A model generated the notes under the pieces. The model made no database searches. It had not been told where the DNA came from and was given only the letters and a program-made list of their open reading frames with translations. Below are positions 34,838 to 45,293 of a stretch of DNA of 64,000 nt, piece by piece (positions within the stretch are counted from its first letter, which is position 1; every line of letters begins with the position of its first letter). Both the position numbers and the translations under genes were made by a program. Source of the stretch: Phanerodontia chrysosporium (Eukaryota > Basidiomycota > Agaricomycetes > Polyporales > Phanerochaetaceae); the NCBI GenBank assembly GCA_001910725.1, contig MJGA01000002.1:1364001-1428000 (forward strand), given 5' to 3'.

Positions 34838-36850
34838 TGCGATGTTCAGGTCGTGAAGGAAAGCACGGATTTTTGTGGCGAATTCGTCGCCGCCGAGGAT
34901 CGAGTGGATGAACCGTCAAAGGTCGAGGTCAACGGGGTGGTCATGGACTGGGGTATCATTGTCGTCTTTTGTCAGCATGCTGGTGGCCAAGGACAGTGAG
35001 TGGATTCTGCGGCTGTGGAAGAGATCGTCGGGGAGAAGGATGAGATCGACATTATCGTTTGCCGTGTGGCTCGGGTGTAGTGTTCTGGTCATGGCATCTG
35101 CCTGTACGAGTTGCGTACCTGGGCAGTGATGGAGCGAGAAGTTGAACTGTGACAGGAATAGATGCCATCGTGCCTGTCGTCGGTTGAGCTGTCGAGGAGA
35201 CCTGAAGTATGTCAAATTCTTATGATCGGTGAGGATGCGGACTGACTGTTTTGTACCCAGGAGATAGTGGCGCCAGGCTTCGAGCGCACGAATGATTGCA
35301 AGGAGTTCTCGGTCATATATCTCGTAGTTGCGTTCTGCGGGTAGTAGGCTTTGGGAGAGATAGGCAATGGGATGCCATTCGCTGTTCGTATCTTGTTGCC
35401 ATAGTACCACTGCCGTCGCGACGAGCGAAGCGTCACATTCGAGCATGAAGGCTTTCGATGGATCGGGGTTATGAGCACCGGTGCTGAGGTGAACCGTCGT
35501 TTCAGTTCCTGGAAGGCTTCTTCGCATGCCAGAGACCAAATGAAGGGTACGTCTTTTCTGGTGAGCTCGACAAGGGGTCGTACGATGTCAGAGTAGTGAT
35601 CGATAAACCGTCGGTAGAAGTTGCCAAATCCAAGAAACCCTCGGACCTGCTTAACTGTGGTTGGGGTAGGCCATTCGAGAATGCCCTTCACCTTGACCGG
35701 GTCCATAAGAATCTGGTTGTGTGAGATGATCATACCAAGGAATTCGACCTGAGCAACATGAAAGTCGCACTTCTCTGGTTTGACGAATAGATCGTTTTGC
35801 GCTAGTTGTTCGATTACCCGTAGTGTTTTTTGTCTTAGGTCGTCGTCGTTGTGGCCACAGATGAGGATATCGTCCATGTAGATCTTGAGCCAACCTTCAC
35901 CAAGCATGTCACTAAAGATGTTGTTCATCATGGCTTGGAACGTTGCGGGTGAGTTGCAGAGACCGAAGAACATAACGGTTGGTTCGAATAGTCCGCGCTT
36001 CGTTTTGAACGCCGCCTTCCACTAGTCCCCGTCCTTGATTCTAACGTTGTTATAGCCTGAGCGAAGGTCCATCTTGGTGAACTTATGGAATCCTTTAACC
36101 TGATCGAGGAGGTCGGAGATGAGGGGTAAAGGATATGCGTTCCTGACCGTTCCTTCATTATGGTACCGATAGTCTTGACAGGGTCAGAGGTTGCCATCCT
36201 TCTTTCCAATGAAAAAGAAGGGCGATGCCATGGGAGACTTTGATGGTCGGATATAACCTTTGCGGAGGTTTTCGTCGATAAACTCGTTCATCTTTTCCTC
36301 CTCCAGTGGCAACAATGGGTAAACCTTGCAATCTTTGGGTAGGAAATCGGGTTTGAGGTCGATAGCATGATCGTAGGGTCGAGATTCAGGGAACCGTTCG
36401 GACGCTTGCTTCTCGAAGACATGTTGATACTTGGCGAGGTACGACGGAATATCTTTGGGTTTCGTCTGTGCTCCGTCTTCTTGTGCGAATGCCATAGCCG
36501 GGTTGATTTTCATGTTGATCTGTAGATCCCAGATGGTTTGTGCCGTGGTAGAACCAATAGGTACCATGTAGACCGTGGGATCACCAGGATTGTAGAATGC
36601 CACAAAGTCAGCGTCTGTGTATAGTTCTGTGAATTCTGTTGTGCCGATAAAGAACTCCGGGGGTGCATCAGGGTTTTGTGTGACTCTTACCGCTCGGATA
36701 GCGACGTTTAGCAGGTGTTGGAATTTGTCCTGCAATTTTATGCCTGTCAAGCCAAAACCCTGTTCCCTCCGTTTCGTGTCATCAAGTTTCTCTATTTCCT
36801 GTACCTGCGGGAGACGAATCTGCTCGGTAATGAGTTGAGCCACCCGATCG
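34838..36850 (-). pseudogene. Element 1 reverse transcriptase and RNase H
   Basis: Read in order: [20 protein letters not shown] (RT block 2), FGLCNSPATFQAMMNNIFSD, KIYMDDILICGHN (the YMDD catalytic pair), FLGFGNFYRRFIDHYSDIVR, then RNase H with FMLECDASLVATAVVLWQ, YEIYDRELLAIIRALEAWRH and SVRILTDHKNLTY. Frame changes occur near 36190, 35950 and 35480, and stops break the frame near 36020, so no complete polyprotein can be made. Confidence 0.9.
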
Positions 36851-37600
36851 CCTGCCTAGACGTGGAACGAGTTATCCGTGTTGTTGACCAGTAAAGTTCT
36901 CCAGTATAATCCCGATCTACAACCTCTGCTGCGACATCAACTCCTTTGAGAGCTAGGCCGCTTCGTGGTGCAATCCGTGCGTAGGTTCCTGTCAGAGGTT
37001 TAACCTTGATTCCTGTTGGCACTTTTACTCGAGAGCGAGGTGAGATGTCACAGTCAACGGTGGATGACAAGTTGAGCCCGGCAGCTTCGCTGCTTCCTCT
37101 AGTTGGAAGGTACCCTCCTACTCGTTCGACCAGTATGTGGGTTTGGAGGAGTTCCTCTTCGTCCTGGCTAGCAACTTGGATTATTCGTTCCTCCTCGTCT
37201 GGTAGTTCTTCGATCGTGGGTCGCGGGACTGAAAAGTCCAAGGTTCCTTTTTTCCAATCGATACGAGGATTGTGTTTTCGCAGCCAATCAATCCCTAGGA
37301 TAGCTTCCTGTTTACCGAGGTGCGTGACAAGGAACTGTTTCTTTATGACCTTGGGTCCGATGGTGACATGGGTTTTGACATAGTTGCGGATGTTCCCAAG
37401 TTGATTCGGAGTTCCGTCTACATTGTACACTGGTATTGGCTGTCGAAGTGGTTTCCCCCGAAGTCCGAGTCATCGGACAACCGTTCAGTCGATGAACTTT
37501 CCTTGAGCTCCAGAGTCAATGAGGGTGGTGACTTTGTTTCCAGCATTGGTACTCGATTCAATGATAACGGGGATCTTCATTGACTGGTTCTTCATATCGG
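36851..37600 (-). pseudogene. Element 1 protease region
   Basis: The retropepsin active site reads TTLIDSGAQGKFID at about 37480-37520. It is followed by two stops and then VYNVDGTPNQLGNIRNYVKT and EAILGIDWLRKHNPRIDWKK, the usual C-terminal part of Gypsy proteases (ILGxDWL). A dUTPase-like segment follows (PTRGSSEAAGLNLSS, VPTGIKVKPLTGTYARIAPR and SGLALKGVDVAAEVVDRDY), matching the AGxDL, RSGLA and G-VIDxDY type motifs of dUTPases between protease and RT. Confidence 0.75.
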
Positions 37601-37939
37601 CTACTAGTACAGAAGAAATCGAGTATTGTTGAGGATGAACAGCTGGCGTTCTCCTCACTGCTGAAAATCCTCATCTGGGTTATTGTTGGCCCATTCCTCC
37701 ATCAGCCCGTCAAGGCGTTTGATGGCTTCGTCTTTAGACAGCGTTCAGATAGTACGTTTTGCGACTTTGAATGGGTCTTGTTGCAGCTGCTGGGGGGTGC
37801 CGGCCTGGGTGCCGGCTTCGGCTTCAACGACGTTAGTTTGTCGTCCGTTTGTCTGTCCGTTCCATTCTTCTCTGTTGGACTGGAATTGGTTTCCTCCTCT
37901 GCTTCCTCCTCGTCCTCTTCCTCGGCCTTGTCCTCGACC

Positions 37940-39370
37940 TCATCCTCCTGACCGGCATTCGCGTGTGAAGTGTCCAAATCGTCCGCAGGTGAAGCATTTG
38001 ATATTGCTCTTCGTGGTTATGGTGTCGACATCCATTGCGTTAGGGTCTTTGAGTGCCGATTTATGACCAGTGTCGTGGCTTGGGTGCATGGCTGCGTCAA
38101 TGCCTTGGGCGAGATCCTGCCAGAGGCGAAGGGTCTCAGTGGTATAGAGTCGTCGTCTTTCTGCGACTACTTGGGGTAGGGTCATGTCGTGAACGTCTTT
38201 GTTCAGTGCCACCTTATAGTCTGTGATGAAGGGACGTGTAGCGTCGTCGTCGGTTATGTCGATTTCGGCTTCGACAAGGTATGCATCAAACTTAGTGTTG
38301 AGGTCGCGGACTGATCCCCTTCCTTGCTTTAACTTCTTTAACGCGGTGAATGCATCTGCACGGTGGTCGGTAGGTTGGTATCGGGAAAGGAATTCTTGGG
38401 CGTATTGGGCCCACGTGGGCCAGCCGGTTCGAAGGTACCATCGTTCCTTTATCATTGACCAGGTTCGCGGTGCCTGGTGCTGACTGTCCTCCATGAGCGA
38501 ATTAGCGAATATGATTTTCTTTGCTTCCATGTTGAACTTGGAAGGCTTGGCTTCGAAGTAGATTTCGCATTGATGAATGAAGTTTCGTGCTTGTTTCAGG
38601 TTGCCTTTGAAGGTTTGGGGTCTGGCGATATCGGCGTCGTTGCACATATCGAGTAACTGTCTGATGATGTCGGGAGGCAACCCTCCTTGCGGCAGGGGCC
38701 CTGCTGAGTTTCCTCCTCCGAATGGTCCTCCAGGTGGTCTCCCAGGTGGTCCTCCGGGTGGTCCTCTAGGTGGTCCCCTGGGTGGTCCTCCGGATGGGTT
38801 TTCTTCTTCTTCGAATGGGTCTCCTCCATTTCCTCCAGATGGGTTTCCTCCATTTCCTCCAAATGGGTCTCTGGATCCCCCAGCTCCTCTCAGGTTCTCC
38901 TTGTTGTGGATGGCTGCTAGAATGGCTGTTTCTATTTCTGTTGCGGATAATGTGGTCGTGGTATGGAGCCTCTGTTGGATACTTTCCGCAATGTCGCTTG
39001 CACTTAGGTTATGTATCATGTTGGAGCATTCTTGCTGTAGGGATGTTTCAGATTCCTCGAGGTAGTCTCCTTCTTTGTATAAGCTTAGTATCGTTCGATA
39101 TATCTGTCTTTCTATCTTGGAGAACTGCCCGATTTGTCCTTCAGCTGGGGCTTCTTTTCCTACGAGAAGTTGATCGTGAGGTGCTGCTCGTGATACTTGC
39201 CATGGGCATGGTTGTAATTCGCATGTGTGGATGATGGGTGTTCCTTCTTTGTTCTTTACGCGATATTCGTCTCTTCTTTCGGTTGGGCAGTAGTAGTGTA
39301 TGAACGTCTTGCATCGCTCGAGGTAGGGATTGGGTATAGGTTCTTGAGACATCTTCGAGGGGTGTCCCAT
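37940..39370 (-). CDS. gag: Element 1 Gag with CCHC zinc knuckle
   Basis: An intact 476-residue frame starting MGHPSKMSQEP (a second Met seven codons in is equally possible). The middle carries a Gly/Pro/Asn-rich low-complexity stretch (repeats of GGNGG, EEEENPSGG, PPRGPPGG). The C-terminal part contains the capsid-like helices (FHQCEIYF-like text, WPTWAQYAQEFLSRY) and ends with CFTCGRFGHFTREC, a C-x2-C-x4-H-x4-C nucleic-acid-binding knuckle. It is the only unbroken gene in the element. Confidence 0.9.
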   Translation of the reverse strand: MGHPSKMSQEPIPNPYLERCKTFIHYYCPTERRDEYRVKNKEGTPIIHTCELQPCPWQVSRAAPHDQLLVGKEAPAEGQIGQFSKIERQIYRTILSLYKEGDYLEESETSLQQECSNMIHNLSASDIAESIQQRLHTTTTLSATEIETAILAAIHNKENLRGAGGSRDPFGGNGGNPSGGNGGDPFEEEENPSGGPPRGPPRGPPGGPPGRPPGGPFGGGNSAGPLPQGGLPPDIIRQLLDMCNDADIARPQTFKGNLKQARNFIHQCEIYFEAKPSKFNMEAKKIIFANSLMEDSQHQAPRTWSMIKERWYLRTGWPTWAQYAQEFLSRYQPTDHRADAFTALKKLKQGRGSVRDLNTKFDAYLVEAEIDITDDDATRPFITDYKVALNKDVHDMTLPQVVAERRRLYTTETLRLWQDLAQGIDAAMHPSHDTGHKSALKDPNAMDVDTITTKSNIKCFTCGRFGHFTRECRSGG

Positions 39371-39400
39371 CGAAGAATAAACGTGGGGAAGCTAGTATAA

Positions 39401-39609
39401 TGTAAGAGTCGAGACAGAAGTAGATTCTAGACGAGAGTACAGAATACTAGCTTGGAGAAAAGGAGATGAGAGTTCTAGCCTTATATACGTCTAACGTAGT
39501 CTATGACTAAGGAAGGGACAGCGACATTAGTAAGGCAGGGGAGGGATGAGTAATAATACAGAGGAAATGAGTACGCAAAAGAAAAATATTTATCATCGTA
39601 TTTATAACA
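39401..39609 (-). repeat. 5' LTR of element 1
   Basis: 209 bases, TGTAAGAGTC to TTTATAACA on the plus strand, followed by the GCCGC duplication at 39610-39614. No clear tRNA-like primer site is visible just inside it. Confidence 0.93.
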
Positions 39610-39614
39610 GCCGC
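39610..39614. repeat. Target site duplication GCCGC, right copy
   Basis: Matches 31317-31321 exactly and defines element 1 as a single insertion. Confidence 0.9.
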
Positions 39615-39975
39615 GAAGCACTCAGTGCAAGTGTGTAACCTGCGATATTTGACAGACCACAGCGAGCGAGTGTATGAGTGAGCGTACGATCTAAACACGA
39701 CAGTGCGAAGCACGTAAGCTAGGTACAGGTCGTAAGCATAAGGCATAATGTGGGGACACGAAATATACTCACTCCTGATGCAAAGGCAAAGAGCACAAGA
39801 AGTGATCCCGGAGCGATGGGGGATTATATACTACGATCGAAGGATTAAAAGTCCGATCAAAGTCTGTGTTATCTAATCTAAGATAATTCATAGAGAGTCT
39901 GCGCGCGTGGGCGCAATTATAGGACATGGAGACCAGGCCGGCACCGGGAGCCGAGCCACCCAACTGTTCAACAGA

Positions 39976-40669
39976 TGTCACGGAGGAGAGGGTTAACGCT
40001 GCACGAGGGAGGGCGAATGGGGAGGTCAACAATGAGGCACAGTGGAGCAGATCATGCGGTGACGAACAAACTTGTACAGCTGTCCGTATTGACCAAGATA
40101 ACATCAGTGTTGTAACTACAATACAATCAGAGGCTTACCTGTCTGTATTGACCAAGAGGTCGAGATGACGGACAGGAGCGAGGGGAGCCCCCTTACATAC
40201 TACAGGTCTTTTAGGACAGGCTATACAATTACATAAGCTGATGAGCAGTGCTCAGCATAGCCAGCAAGGCTGCGACACAGACTGTGCAGCGAGACTGTGC
40301 TGGGGCTATGTCACAAGGTTGTGTCAGCTGGTAGTATCTCGAGGCTGTGTCGGGCCGAGGCTGTGTCATCAAGCTGATCAGCTCGGCGTGTCTCGGCGAA
40401 GGGAGTCATCAGGGATGACAGTGCCGCTTTGGCGATTTGGGGAACCAGTTGCAGGGCAGACTGGTGATCTGGACAGTGTCTGAGCATGCAGCGGGATGCG
40501 CTGGCATCTAGGGATGATGCACCATCAGGGCGCTGGCGCTGGGTGGCCAGGTGCTGAGTGTGGGTGGCTAGGACTCCAGACGGCGCGAGGGCTGCTCACC
40601 TGTTAGATTAATCGAGGAAAATAGCTGAAAATTGGCGAAAAATAGGGCTACACCGTTACATCTGTGACA
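39976..40669 (+). mobile_element. Family-3 LTR, copy B
   Basis: 694 bases from TGTCACGGAG to ATCTGTGACA. The flanks (ACAGA and GATGA) do not match, so there is no target duplication. The inverted copy at 59836-60530 has the same two flanks. Compared with copies A and C many CpG sites are TpG or CpA. Confidence 0.9.
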
Positions 40670-40775
40670 GATGAGTGCCATCACTGCTTGCTCTGAGTGG
40701 CATTCTTGTGGGGTCCTCCTGCACTTCTGGCTGTTGGTCGAGGTTGAGTGATTGGCCCTGGCTCGAGCAGTTCAG

Positions 40776-41275
40776 TGTAATGGCTTGACCGTTACCCCTA
40801 GTACGAGGCTAGGGTCACCGTGCTTGTATGTGCCTGCACTCGGCGTGGCGCATGAGCAGTTCACTTCAGAGGGCTCCACCCATGGTTATTGTAGCACATA
40901 CCACGGTCACTTTAGCACTCACCATGGTCTTTGTAGCACTCATAGACACTCACTGTCTCTCGTAGCATGTCATGGGCGCTCTAGCACGCCTTCGGGCCTT
41001 AATCCAGACCTTAGTTACTTTTCATTGGCTTCCGCACTCGTTTTTGCTACGCCTCTTGATTTTGCTTTCACTTTCTTAGTCACCTTCCTAATTCAGTAGC
41101 TCTGGTTCCTGGCTTCCCTCTTGTCGTTGCCTCACTTATACCTGCAACCTGCATTCTGTATCCTTGCGAATTCAACCCCTGTGTCAGGTCCCCTTGCTCC
41201 TCCTCTTTCACTGTGCCCATTTCCTTGCTCGATGTCCGTCCTGTTCTCAGAAGGTGCTTAAGCGTGCCCTTTACA
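40776..41275 (+). repeat. Element-2 LTR in the left arm
   Basis: 500 bases, TGTAATGGCT to CCCTTTACA, preceded by TTCAG (the complement of the CTGAA duplication of element 2). It contains the uninterrupted target of the LINE (GTCACTTTAGCACTCA at 40906-40921), serving as the empty site. Confidence 0.92.
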
Positions 41276-41460
41276 GTTTGGATTCGCCCCCCTCTCGGAC
41301 CTCAATCTCTTCACTCGGCAACTACCCGGTTTTGTCCGGAAACACATTGTGTCCTTCGTTTCACCCTTTTCTCACATTTCCAGCCCTCTTGGGCTAATTC
41401 TACTGACCTTCTCTCACAGCTACAGGTTTCACCGACCCTTAGACCAACCAGGACATCGTG

Positions 41461-42184
41461 TTGGATGCAAATATTGCGCCCGACACGCAGCCAGTCAATC
41501 CTGGCTACAAATCACTCCCACCTGGCATCCCACCACTCTTTGCCACACTTGAGGCAGAGTGGCAGGCCCTTTGGATTGCGGTGCATGACGTCGGGCTTCA
41601 GGTCTCTTCATTCCAAGCGTCCCAGGACTGGCTCTCGACCTCGCTTCATGAGCTCACCAATTGCCTCCGTAGTCAGGCCGAGGCTGTGCAAACAGCTATC
41701 CCGCAGCAAGCAGCACAGATGCCCTCCGTGGTACCGGCGCCTACCCTCCCTGAGCCTTGAGGGTTTTTGCAATTCAAGAAACCTATTCAGTTCGACGGTA
41801 GCACTGCAAATGTCGAGTTGTTTATCGATGACATCTCAAACGCAGTATACCTGCAGAGAGCGACGCTCGTGAGCGACTACAATAAGTTGTCATACCTGGT
41901 GGGTTACCTGAATTCTGGATCACCCAAGTCCTGGTTTTATGGTCTTCGCGACTATAATCTGGACATGCTCAACGACTTCGCAGCGTTGCTCGCTGACTTC
42001 AAATGTTACTTTGGCGATTCGAACGTCACAGCGACGTCTATGCACAAGCTCGAGAACCTGCGTCAGACAGGCTCCTGCCATGCATATATCTCTTGCTCAC
42101 GCAAGCTGCACAAGGACCTCAGTCTGCCAGACAATATCAAGATCACAATGTTTCGCAAGGGACTAAAGGCAGAGGTTAAAGATC
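41461..42184 (+). pseudogene. Truncated element-2 gag in the left arm
   Basis: A frame starting MLDANIAPDTQPVNPG runs to a TGA at 41758-41760 and continues in the same frame with FLQFKKPIQFDGSTANVELF to KGLKAEVKD, where the arm ends. The sequence and the in-frame TGA are the same as in the full element on the other strand at 49517-50686. Confidence 0.88.
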
Positions 42185-42371
42185 GAGTGTCCATGACATG
42201 CTACGAGAGACCGTGAGTGTCAATAAGTGCTACAGAGACCATGGTGAGTGCTACAATGACCATGGGCGGAGCCCTCTGAGGTGAACTGCTCGTGCGCCAT
42301 GCCGAGCACAGGCACATACAAGCACGGTGACCCTAGCCTCGTATTAGGGGTAACGATCGAGCCGTTACACT
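42185..42371 (-). repeat. Truncated element-2 LTR
   Basis: From about 42191 (CATGACATGCTACGAGAG) to CCGTTACA at 42371 this matches the last 180 bases of the LTR at 44733-45231, in the same orientation. It joins the left arm at a point of short microhomology (GAG-G-CCATGAC). Confidence 0.8.
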
Positions 42372-42424
42372 GAACCGCTCGAGCCAGGGCCAATCACTCA
42401 ACCTCGACCAACAGCCAAAATGAC

Positions 42425-44026
42425 TTGATCCCTGAAGACCAAATGACAGCTGCCCCAACCACTCAACGCAGCTATACCTTGCTTTTAGTTCTTATCCTCA
42501 TCTTCAATATATCCCCCATTACCTCTTTCAATAACAACATCGCCATCAACAGCATTGACAAGCAGTTCGTTAATGAAATCACCACCAATACCCTTGAAAT
42601 TCTTGCCATCGACATGTGCAACGACATCCACCAACTCACACGCTATCTAACCACCTTCTTCACTGTATTCCCGACGACACTGGTGCCCTCATAAACAAAG
42701 ACCACATTATTTTCTCCTCACACTGTTCAACGATCTCCACAAACACAATAGATCAGCATTGTCAGCCATGCCACTGCGGATTTATCTGATGTTCGCCATG
42801 GAAATCAGAATAAAAACATTGTGAGAACAGAAACCATGTTCTCACAGTGTTGTGACTGAAGAACATGGTGAGGACATTGTGAATGTCTATAATGGGAATC
42901 TTCACAATGTTTCCCACAAAAATATGGTGCATGTCCACCGCATGTTATCATGGCGAACATGCTGTGAACATGTGGTATGTCTCTGTAGATCACATGCTGG
43001 ATTCCCGCCAGCATGTCAACACAGTGCTGCGATTGATAACACTGTAAATATGTACTGTTTTGCCTTTATGCAGTATGTTTCCATCATGTTTTTAATTGGA
43101 ACTTTCAGATTAGGCAAGATTATGGTACGATTATATTGATAATCACATGAGAAAACACTGTAGATATATTAGACCAGGATCTTGCCCTAGACTGTACACA
43201 ATCATGCTTCATTTCCGCTCTGTGTTTCCATAGAGAACATGCGGTGGACATGCACCATGTTTCTGCGGAAAACATTGTGAAGATTTCCGTTATGAACATT
43301 CACAATGTCCTCACCATGTTCTCCAGTCACAACACCATGGGAACGTGGTTTCTATTCTCACAATGTTTTTATCCTGATTTCTGTGGTGAACATCAGACAA
43401 ATTCCACAGTGTGCCCTCTGACAGTAATAGAACGAGCTCAATGAGGCCGAGCATTACAACCTCGATGACCTCCTCCGTCAAAAAAGCAAGAAGTTCGAAG
43501 CTGATGGACACTGGATGGAGGTTGTCTGAAACCAATACGTTATCCCAAGTGACACACCCAAGTCCTCTCCTAAACCAGTCCCTGTTTCCGAGCCCATGGC
43601 TGTTGATGCACAACCTGAACCTGCACCCTTCACTGTCGACTACCACCCCAATGCCTATGCACTCCTTATGGGTGAGCTCAAACGTGATCTCTAAAAACGC
43701 ACCTGCTGCAGCCATTCTCGAGACTACATCACCAACATCTTCCGCTGGCTTGCCACAGCAATCGCGCTACAAACTAAAGCAGCAGAGAAGGCCCCTGCAT
43801 GCTATATGCAAATCTTACAAAGGCAAACATCAATCTCTATTATCAACTCAAAGACCTTGAAGAGGAAAATCCACAACTTTAGCACCACAATCACATTAGC
43901 TGTGAAGCGATTGGAGCGTTTCTTATTCACAATATTGGACAACCTTCAGGAGACAAAACACAAGAACAACGACCTACTCCACAAATTCACCCACAGCAAC
44001 AAGAACATTGAAGCTCTTGTCCAAGG
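42425..44026 (+). pseudogene. Remnant of an element-1 relative carrying the extra reading region
   Basis: On the plus strand blocks CNDIHQLTRYL, PDDTGALINK, FLLTLFNDLHKHN, then after the MITE NEAEHYNLDDLLRQKSKKFE, DYHPNAYALLMGELKRDL, RDYITNIFRW and LLHKFTHSNKNIEALVQGV match the extra reading region of element 1 in the same order. Several stops and frame changes are present. It is interrupted by the CACTG MITE at 42772-43411 and ends at a solo LTR. Confidence 0.75.
42772..43411. mobile_element. CACTG-ended MITE with long inverted repeats
   Basis: 640 bases begin CACTGCGG and end CCACAGTG. About 190 bases at each end are inverted copies of one another (for example AAACATTGTGAGAACAGAAA on the left against its near-complement on the right). 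The bases TGC occur just outside both ends (42769-42771 and 43412-43414). Removing the element and one TGC gives GCCATGCCCTCTG, matching GCCACGCCCTCCG in element 1. The CACTG end and 3-bp duplication fit the CACTA/CMC DNA-transposon superfamily. There is no coding capacity. Confidence 0.85.
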
Positions 44027-44696
44027 TGTCGCGGAGCTAGGGCTCAACGCTACATGAGGGAGGATGGATGGGGACGACGACGACTGGGCGCAGCGGAGCG
44101 AATCACGCGGCGATGAACTAACTTGCGCAGCTGTCCGTATCGACTAAGGTGTATTAGCACTAGTAACTAATGTACAAACAAAGGGCTTAGCTGTCCGTAT
44201 TGACCAAGAGGTTGAGATGACGGACAGGAGCGAGGGGAGCTACCCTTATATACTACAAGTCCTTTAGGGCAGGCTATACGATTACATAAGCTGATGGGCA
44301 GTGCTCTGCATAGCCATCGAGGCTGCGACGCAGGCTGCGCGGCGAGGCTATGTTGGGGCTATGTCACGAGGCTGTGTCGGACCAAGGCTGTGTCATCAGG
44401 CTGATCAGCTCGGCGTGTCTCGGCAAGGGGAGTCATCAGGGATGACAGTGCCGCTTCGGCGATCCGGGGAACCGATTGCAAGGCAGACCGGTGATCCGGG
44501 TAGTGTCTGAGCGCACAGCGGGATGCGCTGGCGTCTAGGGGTGATGCGCCATCAGGGCGCTGGCGCTGAATGGCCAGGCGCTGAGTGTGGGCGGCTAGGA
44601 CTCCAGACGGCACGAGGGCTGCTCGCTCATTGGATTAATCGAGGAAAATAGCCAAAAATCGGCGAAAAATAGGGCTGCGCCGTCACATCCGTGACA
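44027..44696 (+). mobile_element. Solo LTR, family 3, copy C
   Basis: 670 bases from TGTCGCGGAG to ATCCGTGACA, flanked by CAAGG at 44022-44026 and 44697-44701. It lacks about 24 bases present in the other copies (near 44340-44400). Confidence 0.93.
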
Positions 44697-44727
44697 CAAG
44701 GGATCTGAAGGGTCTACTTTGATTAAC

Positions 44728-44732
44728 CTGAA
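44728..44732. repeat. Target site duplication CTGAA of element 2, left copy
   Basis: CTGAA precedes the element and recurs at 59730-59734, across the inserted LINE. Confidence 0.88.
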
Positions 44733-45231
44733 TGTGAAGGGCATGCTTAAGTGTCTTCGGAGAACAGGACGGACGTCGAGCAAGGAAACGGGCACAGTGA
44801 AAGAGAAGGAGCAAGGGGACCCAACACAGAGGTTAGATTTGCGAGGATACAGAATGCAGATTACAGGTATAAGTGAGGCAACGACGAAAGGGAAGCCAGG
44901 AACCAGAGCTATATAATTAGGAAGGTAACTAAGAAAGTGAAAGCAAAATCGAAAGGTATAGCAAGAATGAGTGTGAGAGCCAATGGAAAGTAAATAAGGT
45001 CCAGATTGAGGCCTGAAGGCGTGCTAGAGCGCCCATGACGTGCTATGAGAGACCATGAGTGTTTGTGAGTGCTACAGAGACCATGGTGAGTGCTAAAGTG
45101 ATCGTGGTATGTGCTACAATGACCATGAGTGGAGCCCTCCAAGATGAACTGCTCGCGCGCCATACTGAGTGCAGGCACATGCAAGCACGGTGACCCTAGC
45201 CTTGTACTAGGGGTAATGGTCAAGCCGTTAC
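44733..45231 (-). repeat. 3' LTR of element 2
   Basis: TGTGAAGGGC to AAGCCGTTACA on the plus strand, 499 bases. Pairs with the split LTR at 50869-51238 / 59600-59729 and the arm copy at 40776-41275. Confidence 0.92.
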
Positions 45232-45293
45232 ATTATCCCCCTTTCTAGCGCAAGTGGAGCGACGCTGTCAAGAAGGGATGTCTGGGTCGAGCC

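Larger units (their letters stand above)
31322..39609 (-). mobile_element. Ty3/Gypsy chromovirus, element 1, with a solo LTR inside
   Basis: A minus-strand LTR retrotransposon with LTRs at 39401-39609 (5') and 31322-31529 (3'), both TG...CA, about 93% alike by eye, and a 5-bp GCCGC target duplication. Order in transcription direction: gag with a CCHC knuckle, protease (DSGAQGKF), reverse transcriptase (YMDD), RNase H, integrase (HHCC and D-D-E), chromodomain, then an extra reading region. The gag-pol order RT-RH-IN plus a chromodomain defines chromoviruses. A purine tract (AAGGAGGAG, minus strand) lies next to the 3' LTR as expected for the polypurine tract. Stops and frame changes in pol mean the copy is dead. 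Removing the 694-bp LTR at 33234-33927 and one GTCCT restores the integrase contour. Confidence 0.95.
39712..42184 (+). repeat. Left arm of a large inverted duplication
   Basis: Read on the opposite strand this matches 60793 down to 59600 and then 51238 down to 49960; the 8.3-kb LINE is absent here. It carries a family-3 LTR (39976-40669), 106 bases of flank, an element-2 LTR (40776-41275) and the 5' part of element-2 gag up to GTTAAAGATC. Predicted peptides in the two arms are identical over long stretches, including the same TGA inside gag. Homology stops near 39712/60793 on one side and exactly at 42184/49960 on the other. Confidence 0.92.

Noticed and set aside
42772..43411. CRISPR-like or tandem repeat array
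   Set aside because: The repeated words (ACATTGTGA, ACCATGTTC) belong to two long inverted arms; there are no evenly spaced spacers, and the host is a eukaryote.
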